Shown here in pieces: positions 1 through 8,638 of a DNA stretch of 64,000 nt (position 1 is its first letter; the number at the start of each line of letters is the position of its first letter). The stretch is from a bacterium D16-76 (GTDB taxonomy: Bacteria; Bacillota; Clostridia; Oscillospirales; Acutalibacteraceae), in NCBI GenBank assembly GCA_009917445.1, contig QZEE01000008.1, positions 1 to 64,000 of the forward strand, given 5' to 3'. The position numbers and the translations under genes are program-made. The notes beneath the pieces are model-generated. The model was not told where the DNA came from. It saw only the letters and a list, made by a program, of their open reading frames with translations, and searched no databases.

Positions 1-266
1 AAGCCGATATGGTAGCCGGTGCGCTGGTAAAAGTCCGAGACAGTACGGGCAAAGAATATGTCCCAATCGGGAGCCTCCACCTCGCCGCTAGCCACGTCAT
101 AGGCCAGGTCTTGCAGCTCGCTGGGGATATCCAGGTTCGGCACCTTGACGTCGTTGGCATAGGACGTGGAGCGGTTCCAGGAGTTCATGGTGTTGTAGCG
201 GTAATGCTGGGTCAGGAATCCGGTCATGGCTGCCCGGCTGCGTTTGTTTACTTTCTGGTAGAACAT
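1..266 (-). CDS. Hypothetical protein of mobile-element type, 3' part cut by window edge
   Basis: The reading frame runs leftwards from an ATG at 266-264 preceded by a strong AAAGGAGG site six bases away, and stays open for 88 codons to the window edge. The product starts MFYQKVNKRSRAAMTGFLTQ and continues with a conserved-looking HYRYNTMNSWNRSTSYAND stretch. I recall similar openings in hypothetical proteins of Clostridia conjugative and integrative elements, but no function is known to me. Its place next to integrase 1 fits cargo of the leftmost element. The C-terminal part lies outside the window. Confidence 0.6.
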   Translation of the reverse strand, partial: MFYQKVNKRSRAAMTGFLTQHYRYNTMNSWNRSTSYANDVKVPNLDIPSELQDLAYDVASGEVEAPDWDIFFARTVSDFYQRTGYHIG

Positions 267-333
267 GGCGTTCCTCCTTTGCGCCCGTAAGGGGGTGGGA
301 TTTTTCTAAGGAACGCCTGGCATCGGGAGATGC

Positions 334-371
334 AAAGGAGGAGCCTGCCCGGGTGGGCAAACTCCTTTTTT
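334..371 (+). terminator. Hairpin with T-run
   Basis: AAAGGAG (334-340) pairs with CTCCTTT (362-368), with an inner TGCCC/GGGCA pair, followed by T residues on the plus strand. No plus-strand gene ending here is visible, so its client is unknown. On the minus strand the same hairpin would sit in the leader of the gene starting at 266. Confidence 0.35.
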
Positions 372-1641
372 GGGGATAGTGTGGAAGCGGGTGTTAGCGG
401 CCCTTTTCAGCTTTTTTGATATTTTCGGACAACTTCATAGTGAATGTAATGGCAAAACCTTTAAGCGCACAGATAACCGCTGGGGCGGCACAGTATGGTA
501 CATGGACGAAAAGGGAGAGCGCAAGCGCAAATCTTTCTCTGGTACGACAAAGGTTGAAGTCACGAAAAAGATGACCGACTACATTGCGGCTTTCAACGAT
601 GCCCTGCAGGAGTCAGATGAATCCCACAAGACCTTGAAAGAGAGCGTGACCCACTGGCTCCATGTTTTCAAGTTCCCCTCGGTGGAACGCACAACCTACG
701 ACCGTTGCGAATGTACGGTAGAGCATCAGATTTTTCCTCTGATCGGTGAGAAAGTAGTCGGTGACATCACCGCCGCTGACCTCAAGGAAGTGCTGAATTA
801 TTGGATGAACCAGGGCTACGCTTACACTACAGTCAAGAAAGTATACATCGTCCTCAACGAATACTTCCGCTACCTGACCCAGCAGGAAATCCTTGCCAAG
901 AACCCCATGAACAGTGTCCCCATGATAAAGAAGTCAAACTTCATGGCGGCACAAAACAAAGAGGATCTACCTACGCAGGAAATGGTTACGGTGTTCACGC
1001 CAGAGGAAATAGAAAAATTCAAGGCCGAGGCGTTCAGTAAATTCAGCAACGGCAAGCCGAAATACCAGCAACCAGCGGCCTATATCCTTATGCTGAACAC
1101 CGGCCTGCGCACCGGGGAACTGCTGGGTTTGCTCAACAGCGACATCGACCTGGAGTATAAATTCCTGGAGGTGCGCCAAGGAGTAAAAGAAGTTTGCAAG
1201 CGTGACGGTGTGAATTTTGAGCCAGGCAGAGAGGTCAAAGTCGGCAAAACCAAAACGGCCACCAGCAAGCGCCGTGTGCCCCTGAATCAGGCCGCAGTGC
1301 AGGCGATAGAGGAACTACGCCAGGAACGCAACTTCGGCCCCGCAGCGCCCCTCGTGAGCGACGAGAAGGGCGACTACACCCGCCCAGTGAACTTCCGCAA
1401 ACGGTACTACCGGATTCTCAAGGCCGCCGGCATAGAACAGAAGGGCCTGCACGCTTTTCGTCACACGTTCGGAAGTGCCTTGGTAAACGGGATAAAACAG
1501 CCCGATGGCACCATCAAGGCTCTCTCACCTCGCCAAGTAGCTGACCTCTTGGGCCACAGTACCTCACAAATCACCGAGCTATACTATGTCAAGAAAGATA
1601 CCACCCGCCTGCAAGGGATAACAGACGGGTTCAACTTTTGA
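370..1641 (+). CDS. Tyrosine recombinase/integrase 1, chimeric 5' end
   Basis: Phage-type tyrosine integrase closely related to the copies at 12293 and 20428. Similarity to them begins only at NGKTFKRTDNRWGG (about base 449). The first nine or so native residues and the native ribosome binding site are replaced by unrelated sequence, and the open frame starts at a TTG with no clear binding site. The catalytic set is present: R in GLRTG, K in KTKTATSK, HxxR in HAFRHTF, H in LGHSTS, Y in ELYYVKK. The HAFRHTFGSALVNG patch differs from HSLRHHFATQLING of the other copies, suggesting mosaic origin. It lies just left of an att core at 1828. It may be inactive for lack of a proper start. Confidence 0.8.
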   Translation: MGIVWKRVLAALFSFFDIFGQLHSECNGKTFKRTDNRWGGTVWYMDEKGERKRKSFSGTTKVEVTKKMTDYIAAFNDALQESDESHKTLKESVTHWLHVFKFPSVERTTYDRCECTVEHQIFPLIGEKVVGDITAADLKEVLNYWMNQGYAYTTVKKVYIVLNEYFRYLTQQEILAKNPMNSVPMIKKSNFMAAQNKEDLPTQEMVTVFTPEEIEKFKAEAFSKFSNGKPKYQQPAAYILMLNTGLRTGELLGLLNSDIDLEYKFLEVRQGVKEVCKRDGVNFEPGREVKVGKTKTATSKRRVPLNQAAVQAIEELRQERNFGPAAPLVSDEKGDYTRPVNFRKRYYRILKAAGIEQKGLHAFRHTFGSALVNGIKQPDGTIKALSPRQVADLLGHSTSQITELYYVKKDTTRLQGITDGFNF

Positions 1642-1642
1642 T

Positions 1643-1658
1643 TGATGCGTTTTTGATG
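1643..1658 (+). repeat. Arm-type repeat, degenerate copy
   Basis: TGATGCGTTTTTGATG, a degenerate copy of the 16-mer TGATGATTTATTGATG found beyond integrases 2-4 and at the other end of the elements. It may be an integrase arm-binding site; this is inference from position. Confidence 0.4.
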
Positions 1659-1797
1659 CTGTACCAGACGGAATTTTTACGAACGGATACGACCAGATAC
1701 GAAACCCCCGATGCTCTGGTGATGATATGGCAGAAGGGGAAGAAACTGTCAGCCCTCACAGCACCCAAACATATGCCAGAATATAGCCAAAAAACAA

Positions 1798-1825
1798 GCG
1801 CCGTAGACACCCACGTCTACGGCGC
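1798..1825 (-). terminator. Element-end hairpin, former tRNA-side terminator
   Basis: GCGCCGTAGAC (1798-1808) and GTCTACGGCGC (1815-1825) form a perfect 11-bp stem with a 6-base loop. On the minus strand it is followed by TTGTTTTTT, the layout of a Rho-independent terminator. It occupies the same place as the hairpins at 13681, 18092 and 21817, between an integrase end and an att core. Confidence 0.65.
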
Positions 1826-1827
1826 AT

Positions 1828-1872
1828 TGGCAGGGGCAGAAGGATTCGAACCCTCGGCACGCGGTTTTGGAG
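1828..1872. repeat. att core 1 (copy of tRNA-Trp 3' part)
   Basis: These 45 bases are identical to 21851-21895, the 3' portion of the intact tRNA-Trp gene including its CCA end and T arm up to the anticodon loop. After base 1872 the sequence leaves the tRNA and follows the left-end sequence that also follows att core 2 (TGGATGTGGGAAAAGCAT). It is the junction between element A (left) and element B (right). Confidence 0.9.
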
Positions 1873-1965
1873 TGGATGTGGGAAAAGCATTAACGGACAT
1901 ACAACAGCCGGTTTTCCGCGCCGTTGAGCCGTTTGTGTTTCCAGGACACATGCCTAAAAGATTTC

Positions 1966-1981
1966 TGATGCTTTATTGATG
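1966..1981 (+). repeat. Arm-type repeat, left end of element B
   Basis: TGATGCTTTATTGATG, one base different from the 16-mer near the integrase ends. It lies about 95 bases right of the att core, as does the copy at 18264. Confidence 0.5.
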
Positions 1982-2014
1982 ATATCCAAATTTCTCCATC
2001 CAAAAGGAAAGTGA

Positions 2015-2058
2015 AAAGCACCTGCAATATGGGTATGTTACCATACTGCAGGTGCTTT
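2015..2058. terminator. Long hairpin near left end of element B
   Basis: AAAGCACCTGCA (2015-2026) pairs with TGCAGGTGCTTT (2047-2058), with an inner GTATG/CATAC stem. The A and T ends would allow termination in either direction. It could shield the element end; no gene directly abuts it. Confidence 0.45.
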
Positions 2059-2086
2059 GTCAAATTGATTTATATGTGTTTGTGTT

Positions 2087-2117
2087 CAAATTTTGCGCTG
2101 CAAAGCAAAGAAAAGAG
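2087..2117 (+). repeat. Element repeat TTTGCGCYGC-A-rich, copy 1
   Basis: One of four copies (here, 12168, 18411, 20291) of a 30-base sequence with core ATTTGCGCYGC followed by AAACAAAGAAA-like bases. Two copies lie 215-240 bases right of an att core and two lie 100-130 bases before an integrase start. Role unknown. Confidence 0.55.
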
Positions 2118-2134
2118 TTTCTTTTAGAGCGTGT

Positions 2135-2374
2135 TCACAAAAGCCACAAATCTTTGTTGAGCAGCTGATAGAAGACAAGGCCGCAGGCCATGGCAGTAAA
2201 CTGCCCCACTACGGTAGTAGCCTCTCTTGCCCCCAAAGCGGGAAGCTCCCTAAAATCGAATATGTGAAGTGGGCCCAGAAAAAGATTGGCCGCCGCTCCC
2301 ACGGCTGAGAGGCCATGGAGGCCGCCTATAGCCAAGCCAACGGCAAGGCCGAACACATCCAAGAATACAGCCAC
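2135..2374 (-). pseudogene. Probable MATE efflux transporter fragment
   Basis: A 79-codon hydrophobic frame on the minus strand that begins next to the end of the chemoreceptor gene. Its second half (FDFRELPALGAREATTVVGQ) resembles the MATE motif in which a loop with an aspartate and phenylalanine leads into G-A-A-x-A-T-V-I-G-Q. Full MATE proteins are about 450 residues with twelve helices, so this is at most one repeat segment. No convincing ribosome binding site. The family assignment rests on short motif resemblance only. Confidence 0.35.
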
Positions 2375-2381
2375 GCGCTTG

Positions 2382-4381
2382 TCAATCCGCGCCCTTTATT
2401 TTAAAGGTAGCCACCAGGTTTTTCAGCATCTCCGCCTGGCCGGACAGCTCTTCGCTGGCTGCGGCGCTGCGCTGTGCGTTATCCGCGTTGCTGTCCACCA
2501 CGCTTGAGATCTGCTCTATGCCTTGGGCAATCTCTGCGGCGCCCTCCGCCTGGCGGCTGGTGTTTTCAGCAATACTGTCGATGAGCCCACTCATCTCGTC
2601 GGCATGGGTAACCACTGCTAACATGGACTCCGAAGTCTCCTGCGCGGCCCTGGTCCCCTCATCTATAGAGTCAACGGTTTCACCCAGCAGGACCGTTGTT
2701 TCCCGGGCAGCCTCCGCAGACCGGCTGGCAAGGGAGCGCACCTCTTCCGCTACCACGGCAAAGCCCTTGCCGGCTTCACCGGCCCTGGCTGCCTCTACCG
2801 AGGCGTTCAATGCCAGGATATTGGTCTGGAAAGAGATGTCCTCGATGGTCTTGACAATCCCGTGAATCTCACTGGATTTGTCGCTGATGCGCTGGATGAC
2901 GCCTGTCATATTCCGCATTTTATCGCTGCTGTCCAGCAGCCCCTGTTTGACCTCTCTGGTAAGCCGGCTGGCCTCCTGGGCATTTTGGGCCGTTTCCTGC
3001 ACGCTGCCGGACATGGACGTGATGTGGCCGGCCAAAGCGTCTACAGAGGCCGCCTGTTCTGCGGAACCCTGGGACAGGGCCACCGCCCCGCTGGAAACCT
3101 GCTGCGCACCTGAGGCTACCTCATGAGAAGCGGTGTTCAGCTGGCCGATGGTACCGCTTAGGCGCCGGGAAATCTCTTCCAGGGAGTCCCGGATCTTCTC
3201 AAACTCCCCCGTATAATCATGCTCAAGGGTAAAGGCCAGGTTGCCTCCCGCAATTTCCCGGAGCTTTTGGGAGATCTCGTCGATATACTGCACATATTCC
3301 CGCAGGCGCAGGGTGGTGCGGTTAAAGTTATAGGCCAGCATCCCCAGCTCGTCCTTGGACTGGTATTTTATGGACTGTTCCAGCTCGCCCTCCGCAATCC
3401 GCGCAGCCACCTGGCTCATTTCAGCCACAGGCCGTCCGATGATACGCCTGGCCAGGATTACCACCAGCAGGATCAGGACGATAACCGTAACCACCGCCAC
3501 AGACACCATCAGGGCCGTCAACTGCCCCAGCTCCGCCAGGACTTCCCCCCGGGACACATAGGCCACAGCAATCCAGTCGCTGTCTGGAACCTGGGCCACC
3601 TGTATGTAGCTGCCCTCAAACTGGGAGAGCCCGGTTTTGCCGTTGTCAATCTGCTGCGCGGTATAGGCATACATACTGTCCTGCACCTCGCTCAGCTTCT
3701 GGCCGGCCACCTCGGGGTCGCGGTGCCCGATGATCGTATCCGTGCGTTTATCCACAAGGAAAATGCCGCCGCTTTCCTCAAGCTGGACTTTGCTGACGAT
3801 TTGGGAGATGGAATCCAGGTATACATCGGCGGCCGCTACGCCGCGCACCGTGCCGTCAGCGCTTTTCAGCATGCCCGAGGCGCCAACCACATAGGACTGG
3901 CTGTCCTCGTCAAAGTACACATCGCCCAAAATAAATTTCTCCGAGGCGATGCCATCCTGATACCAACTTTTAGAGGCGGCGTCGAAATCCGGGCCGGGTA
4001 CAAAGCTGGCATGGTACAGGGAGCCGTCCGTCAAGGCAACATACAGCCCGGCGGGGTAAGCCTCGTTCTGATCCACTGTGTGCTTGATGTATGCCTCCAT
4101 CTCCGGGATGTTCATATCTTCATATTCGATGGTATCCCGCTGTGTTTCCAACATTGTAAGGGTTCTGTTCATCCACGAGCTGGTCTCTTGGATAGTCTTA
4201 CCCATAGTGGCCTGAAGCAGCTCTTCACTTTTTGTCAAGAGTGCGTCAGACACTCTTGAATAGACTACCACAAGCAGCACTGACACTGCCAGGACAACAC
4301 TAATAACGATTGCCGAAACAAGCTTAGCCGTTATCCCCTTGGCCTTGCTGACTTTTTTTTCGCAACCCGGTTTTCTTGCAT
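2382..4381 (-). CDS. Methyl-accepting chemotaxis protein with apparent N-terminal frameshift
   Basis: Transmembrane chemoreceptor: N-terminal membrane helix, an extracellular double-Cache-type sensor, a second helix ([19 protein letters not shown]), a HAMP linker, and a signalling domain with the hairpin-tip signature [20 protein letters not shown]. It would pass ligand signals to CheA/CheW. The main frame is open from 4286 but has no usable start. Just upstream an ATG (4381-4379) with an AGGAGAG site encodes [10 protein letters not shown] in another frame; one extra A in the A8 run (4353-4360) would join it to [18 protein letters not shown] and complete the first helix. So the gene as read is frameshifted: mutation, sequence error, slippage or phase variation. 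No other chemotaxis gene is near; it is element B cargo. Confidence 0.85.
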
Positions 4382-4601
4382 ACCCTTATTCTCTCCTATC
4401 TTTCCCGCAGACTGCTGGGACAAAAATCACCTTGCCATATTTCATTTTGAGTATACACTTTTTTGTGGAAAAAATCGACTGCTTTTTTGGGTACCGCGAT
4501 AAGGAAAGCGTGAGCAGCAAGCTATAGCATAAAACTGCGGCAGTGGAGAAGTTATCAAAAAAAGCAGGCAGCGCTTTTCACGCCGCCTGCTCGAAGCAAG
4601 A

Positions 4602-6107
4602 TCACTTTTGCGTTTCCCCGACGAACGCCCTGTCCCGGAAGCACACGTTCCGGTCGCTGGTGGCGCCAAAGAGCTGGAACATCCCTTTCACCCCGTCGGT
4701 GACCCACAGGAAGAGTTTCTCCCCGTCGAATTGGAATTTCCAGGTCTGGTAATGGCCGGTTTCCCGCCAGCAGACCGTGAGCAGCAGAGTGTCCTGATCC
4801 ACCCAGGTGTGGTGGGCGGAGTAGGCCCAGGCCCGGGAGCGCTGTTCCGGCCCCCGCAGGGGGCTGTTGCTGGGGATTTCAATGGCAAAGGTCGTCTCCC
4901 CGTGCCGATCCGTTACGCAGGAGCTCTCCAGAGACTGGATGCCGTCCACGGCAATGGCCAGCCGGCTGTTTGCCAGCTGCAGCCGGAGCCAGTGCTGTTC
5001 CTGACTGTCCACTGATTTTAAGAGGTATATCTTGTCCTGCAGCAAGGCCTGCAAATAGGAGGAGCTTGGCTCATACACAGCAGGGGCTTCCCATTGGCAG
5101 AGTACCTTTTGCAAATGCTCATAGGCCCAAGCGTCCCGCCCCTTTTGGGGATCTGTCAAGTTCGCAAGCAGGTATTGTTCCACCAGAGGGAAGACCCGGG
5201 TGCCATCGATTTCTTCCGCTGTGGTGACGATGACCATGTCCTTTTGTGGAAACACCATAATATACTGACCAAAAGCGCCGTCTGCCCGGTAGCTGCCGGG
5301 GCTGTTTTCCCAGATTTGATAGCCGTACCGCTGGCCCCAGCCGGCGCAGCCCTGTCCCAGGGTGGGGACGTGGGGAGCGGCGGCCTCATCAATCCACTCC
5401 TCCGAAAGGAGCCGCTGGCCATTCCATAGGCCCTTGTTCAGGTAGAGCGCGCCCAACTTGCACAGATCCCTGGGGGCGATAAGCAATCCCCAGGCGCCGG
5501 TGTTTACTTTGCCGTTGACGTCCCAGCTCACGTCGGTGATTCCCAGGGGTTCAAAGAGCTTCTCCTGCAGCCACTGAAACAGGCTCTTACCCGTTGCCCG
5601 GCTGATGACCTCCGAGAGCATATAGGTGCCGCCGGAGTTGTACACAAAATGTTCCCCCGGCGCGTAGGCCATTTTCCGGGTGAAGAAGATTTCCGGCCAA
5701 GGGATGCCCTCGCTGTTGCACATATCCCCTACGGTGTCCCGTTCATGGCCGGTACTCATGGTCAGCACGTCCCGCAGGGTGATCTCCCTTGCTCGGGGGT
5801 CCATGTCTAGGTCTTTGCATTCCGGGAAATGGTCCAGCAGCTTATCGTTCACATTCACAAGACCCTCCTGCACGGCGAATCCAATGGCTGTGGAGGTGAA
5901 GGTCTTGCTCACCGAGTACACCAGCCGCTTATCGCTGGCCCGGAAGGGATAGCGGGCGGCCTCCACCACGGCTTTCCCGTGGCGGATGATGTGGAGCGTG
6001 CGCAGCTTGTAGTGGGTCTTGTCGCACTCCTGCAGGAAGTTCGCGACGGCGATAGAGGAAATGCCCGCGTCCTCCGGTAAGTAGAAACGGTCGAATAGGT
6101 CTGCCAT
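4602..6107 (-). CDS. Beta-lactamase-fold serine hydrolase
   Basis: 501-residue member of the beta-lactamase/penicillin-binding (class C-like) hydrolase family. S65-V-S-K68 is the nucleophile and general base motif and Y156-N-S the second motif. About 340 residues form the catalytic domain; the remaining C-terminal part is beta-rich in appearance and may be a lipocalin-like extension. No signal peptide, so probably cytoplasmic. Members act on peptides, esters or D-amino-acid compounds; the substrate here is unknown. It starts one base after the transporter stop codon (6109), so the two are co-transcribed, and hydrolysis of the imported compound is a reasonable inference. Confidence 0.8.
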   Translation of the reverse strand: MADLFDRFYLPEDAGISSIAVANFLQECDKTHYKLRTLHIIRHGKAVVEAARYPFRASDKRLVYSVSKTFTSTAIGFAVQEGLVNVNDKLLDHFPECKDLDMDPRAREITLRDVLTMSTGHERDTVGDMCNSEGIPWPEIFFTRKMAYAPGEHFVYNSGGTYMLSEVISRATGKSLFQWLQEKLFEPLGITDVSWDVNGKVNTGAWGLLIAPRDLCKLGALYLNKGLWNGQRLLSEEWIDEAAAPHVPTLGQGCAGWGQRYGYQIWENSPGSYRADGAFGQYIMVFPQKDMVIVTTAEEIDGTRVFPLVEQYLLANLTDPQKGRDAWAYEHLQKVLCQWEAPAVYEPSSSYLQALLQDKIYLLKSVDSQEQHWLRLQLANSRLAIAVDGIQSLESSCVTDRHGETTFAIEIPSNSPLRGPEQRSRAWAYSAHHTWVDQDTLLLTVCWRETGHYQTWKFQFDGEKLFLWVTDGVKGMFQLFGATSDRNVCFRDRAFVGETQK

Positions 6108-6108
6108 G

Positions 6109-7491
6109 TTATTGCACCCCTTCCTTTTTCATGTTGGCCACCTCTTTGTCGGCATCCATCCGGCTGCTGAACAGCACCAGCAAAATACTGCACACCAGGG
6201 GGATTACGGCGTAGCCCACAGTCTCCATCACCAGGGTGAAGGAGGACTGGGCCAGGCCTGCGCTGGCCGCTTCGCCGCTGTAGCCGCCAATGGCCAGCAC
6301 AGCCGCCACGCCCACGCTGCCCAGGAGCATCCCAAACCGCATACCGAATTGGGCGATGCTGGTGGAAAGGCCGGAGAGGTCGGTTTTGTTTTTCAAGTTG
6401 ATGTAGTCAGCCACATCGGCGGTAGCGGTGCCCAGCAGTACGCCAAAGAAAGCGCTGCCAATGCCGTACACCGCATTGCCGATCATGACGAAGGCCAAGT
6501 TGGGAACGATCATCAAGGCGTAGCCCACCACCTGGAATAAGGAACCCAGCACAAGCACCTTTCGCTTTCCCAGCTTGGCATTAGCAATGGGTACAATGCC
6601 AAGCAGGCAGCAGAGGATACCAGGCACCAGCTTTGCATAGCTAATCTGGGTCATGTAGCCGGCATTGCCCAGCACGTCCCGCAGGAAGTAGATGGCCATA
6701 GAGCCGAAAATCATCCCGGCAAAGTTGTAAGTGAGGAACATACCAAACAGAGGGAGGGCGTATTTGCAGCCAAAGACATACTTCAGCTGGGTTTTGACGG
6801 GCAGGGAGGGGCGCTTCTGGGCCGCGCTGAGCTGCTGGGCGGCGTCGGCCCACACCTCCGGGGTCTCCCGGCAGATAACGCCGGTGAGGAAGGGCAGGAT
6901 AAAGCCAATGGAGCAGAAAATCAGGCTCAGACCGAAGTAGCCTTTTTCATAGCCGCCAAAATACATAAGCACCGGCACACCGTAGGCACTAACGATCAAG
7001 TTGGAGATCTGTCCCAAAAGGCTGCCCAAGTTAGTGACCTTTGCCCGTTCCACAGAGTTGGAAGTCATCTTGATGAGCAGGGTTGCGGTGGCGATACTGA
7101 TAACGGCACCGAAAACAGCTACATGGAGCAGGTAGTTTACAAACACCCAGATCATCCGCCCGGTGGGGCTGAAGCTGGTAGGGGTGTTGAAGATCAGGAA
7201 CACGGGCAGGGCCACAAAAAAAGCGGTGCCCAGGATCCAGGGACGGGCCTTACCCATCTTGGTGTGAGTCATGTCAATGAGGAAACCGCTCAGGCCTTCT
7301 GTAACGGCGTTGATGATCCGGGCGGCGGTCATCATGGCGGTGATGAAGCCCATGGAAAGCAGCAGGTTGTCCGTCAGATAGACGGTGAGGAAGCTGCCCA
7401 AAATGCCGGCAATGCAGCTGGAACCGCAGCCGTTAAGGGCAAAGCCGATCATTTGGGACACAGGGAGCTTGTCTTGTTTCTTTTCTGTCAT
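6109..7491 (-). CDS. GPH-family (MFS_2) sugar/glycoside:cation symporter
   Basis: About 460 residues with twelve predicted membrane helices. The segment ARIINAVTEGLSGFLIDMTH and the following KMGKARPW match the conserved first cytoplasmic loop of the glycoside-pentoside-hexuronide transporters (D-x-x-x-G-x-x-x-D and G-K-x-R-P). The start ATG at 7491 follows GGAGGG; an in-frame start 21 bases upstream lacks a good site. It lies between an AraC regulator and a serine hydrolase on the same strand. The substrate cannot be read from sequence; sugars or glycosides are typical. Confidence 0.8.
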   Translation of the reverse strand: MTEKKQDKLPVSQMIGFALNGCGSSCIAGILGSFLTVYLTDNLLLSMGFITAMMTAARIINAVTEGLSGFLIDMTHTKMGKARPWILGTAFFVALPVFLIFNTPTSFSPTGRMIWVFVNYLLHVAVFGAVISIATATLLIKMTSNSVERAKVTNLGSLLGQISNLIVSAYGVPVLMYFGGYEKGYFGLSLIFCSIGFILPFLTGVICRETPEVWADAAQQLSAAQKRPSLPVKTQLKYVFGCKYALPLFGMFLTYNFAGMIFGSMAIYFLRDVLGNAGYMTQISYAKLVPGILCCLLGIVPIANAKLGKRKVLVLGSLFQVVGYALMIVPNLAFVMIGNAVYGIGSAFFGVLLGTATADVADYINLKNKTDLSGLSTSIAQFGMRFGMLLGSVGVAAVLAIGGYSGEAASAGLAQSSFTLVMETVGYAVIPLVCSILLVLFSSRMDADKEVANMKKEGVQ

Positions 7492-7622
7492 TTTTTCAAC
7501 CCTCCAAGTCAAAGGAATGTGGCAGGCGGTGCGCGCACTCCGCTTGCGGCTATACTGTTAGAATACCATGGGGAGAGTTGAGAAAATATGGTGGAATTGA
7601 CTGCTCTTTAGGGAAAAACTGA

Positions 7623-8486
7623 CTAATCTTGCCGGAAAAAAGGGTTTTGAGTAATCTCTTTTCGATAATTTCTGGGGGTGCGGCCATAGTATTTCCGGAA
7701 ATACTGGATAAAGCTGCCTTCATCGGCAAAGCCCGTTTCCAGGGCGATTTCCGAGATTTTTTTGGATGTCTGAGCGAGCAGCTGCTCTGCCTGAAGAACC
7801 CGGTATTTGGCTAGGTATTGGGAGAAAGTGGCTCCCGTATACTTTTTGAAAAAGCGGCAGAAATACTCTTTCGAGAAGAAAAACTGCTGCGCCATCTGGG
7901 CGGTGTGCAGGGGCTCGCTGTAATGGTCATGAATGTAAGCCAGGATCCCCTCCAGCTTTCGGAAGGGCTCCTGAGAGGTGCTGTCTTTGGCCCGGTCCCA
8001 CTCCTGGCAGCACTGGGTGAGCAGGACATAGACAATCTCGCAAATCTGCCGGATGACAAGCACTGACAGGAAGGGAGTGCCCTCCTGCTCATACCACTCG
8101 TTAAGCGCAAGGATCAGGGATTGAATTTTCGTATTAGCCTCCTCTGTGAGGACGAAATAGCATGTATCGAAATTGGGGATCAGGCTTTTTAAGAAGGAGT
8201 AGCTGATTTGCAGCGTGATGCCGGTGATGGCAAAGCCGTCTGTGGCGAAATAGGGGATGGAGGAGTGGACCTCCCGGCTATTGACCAGCACAATGTGCTG
8301 AGGTGTCACATCTTCCACCCGGCCGTTGATAAAAAAACGCGAGGAGCCTTCAAAAGCTGTATTGATCTCCAATTCCGGATGCCAATGGCTTTTGACAATT
8401 TTGCTTCCCGGCCTGGTGTGCCGGATGATGAAGCCCGGGACAGTCCCGTGTATCTCCACTTTTTCAAAAATGCCGTGGTCGGGCAT
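7623..8486 (-). CDS. AraC-family transcriptional regulator
   Basis: 287 residues from the ATG at 8486, which follows AAGGAG; the longer upstream open frame lacks support. The N-terminal half is a cupin-like sensor (HWHPELEINTAFEG), the C-terminal 100 residues hold two helix-turn-helix motifs of the AraC/XylS type (MAQQFFFSKEYFCRFFKKYTG and ISEIALETGFADEGSFIQYFRK). It precedes the transporter and hydrolase genes by 131 bases on the same strand and most likely controls them in response to their substrate. Confidence 0.88.
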   Translation of the reverse strand: MPDHGIFEKVEIHGTVPGFIIRHTRPGSKIVKSHWHPELEINTAFEGSSRFFINGRVEDVTPQHIVLVNSREVHSSIPYFATDGFAITGITLQISYSFLKSLIPNFDTCYFVLTEEANTKIQSLILALNEWYEQEGTPFLSVLVIRQICEIVYVLLTQCCQEWDRAKDSTSQEPFRKLEGILAYIHDHYSEPLHTAQMAQQFFFSKEYFCRFFKKYTGATFSQYLAKYRVLQAEQLLAQTSKKISEIALETGFADEGSFIQYFRKYYGRTPRNYRKEITQNPFFRQD

Positions 8487-8577
8487 GGGAATCAGCTCCT
8501 TCCTGTGTTTGTTAATTATACCGGAATCCGTCGAATGATGCAAGATGCTGCAGAGAGTTTTTGACAAGCCAGCATAG

Positions 8578-8638
8578 GGGAGAGATGAAAAATATCGGCG
8601 CACAGTGAACAGGGTAGGCCAGGAGATTGAAGAATTAG
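8578..8638 (+). pseudogene. DUF6809-like gene, 5' piece before the IS
   Basis: An open stretch (GRDEKYRRTVNRVGQEIEEL) that continues in frame with 9830-9997 when the insertion sequence and one TTAG copy are removed. A TAG at 8575 blocks it upstream, so the original start is already lost. See the 3' piece. Confidence 0.6.

Noticed and set aside
1638-1979. 113-codon open frame after integrase 1
   Set aside because: It runs through the hairpin and the att core, has no binding site and no family resemblance.
2015-2058. Riboswitch in the left end of element B
   Set aside because: A simple long hairpin without multi-stem core and not followed by a gene on either strand.
3219-4259. 346-codon plus-strand frame inside the chemoreceptor gene
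   Set aside because: Shadow of the real minus-strand gene; rich in His/Gln/Arg with no motif.
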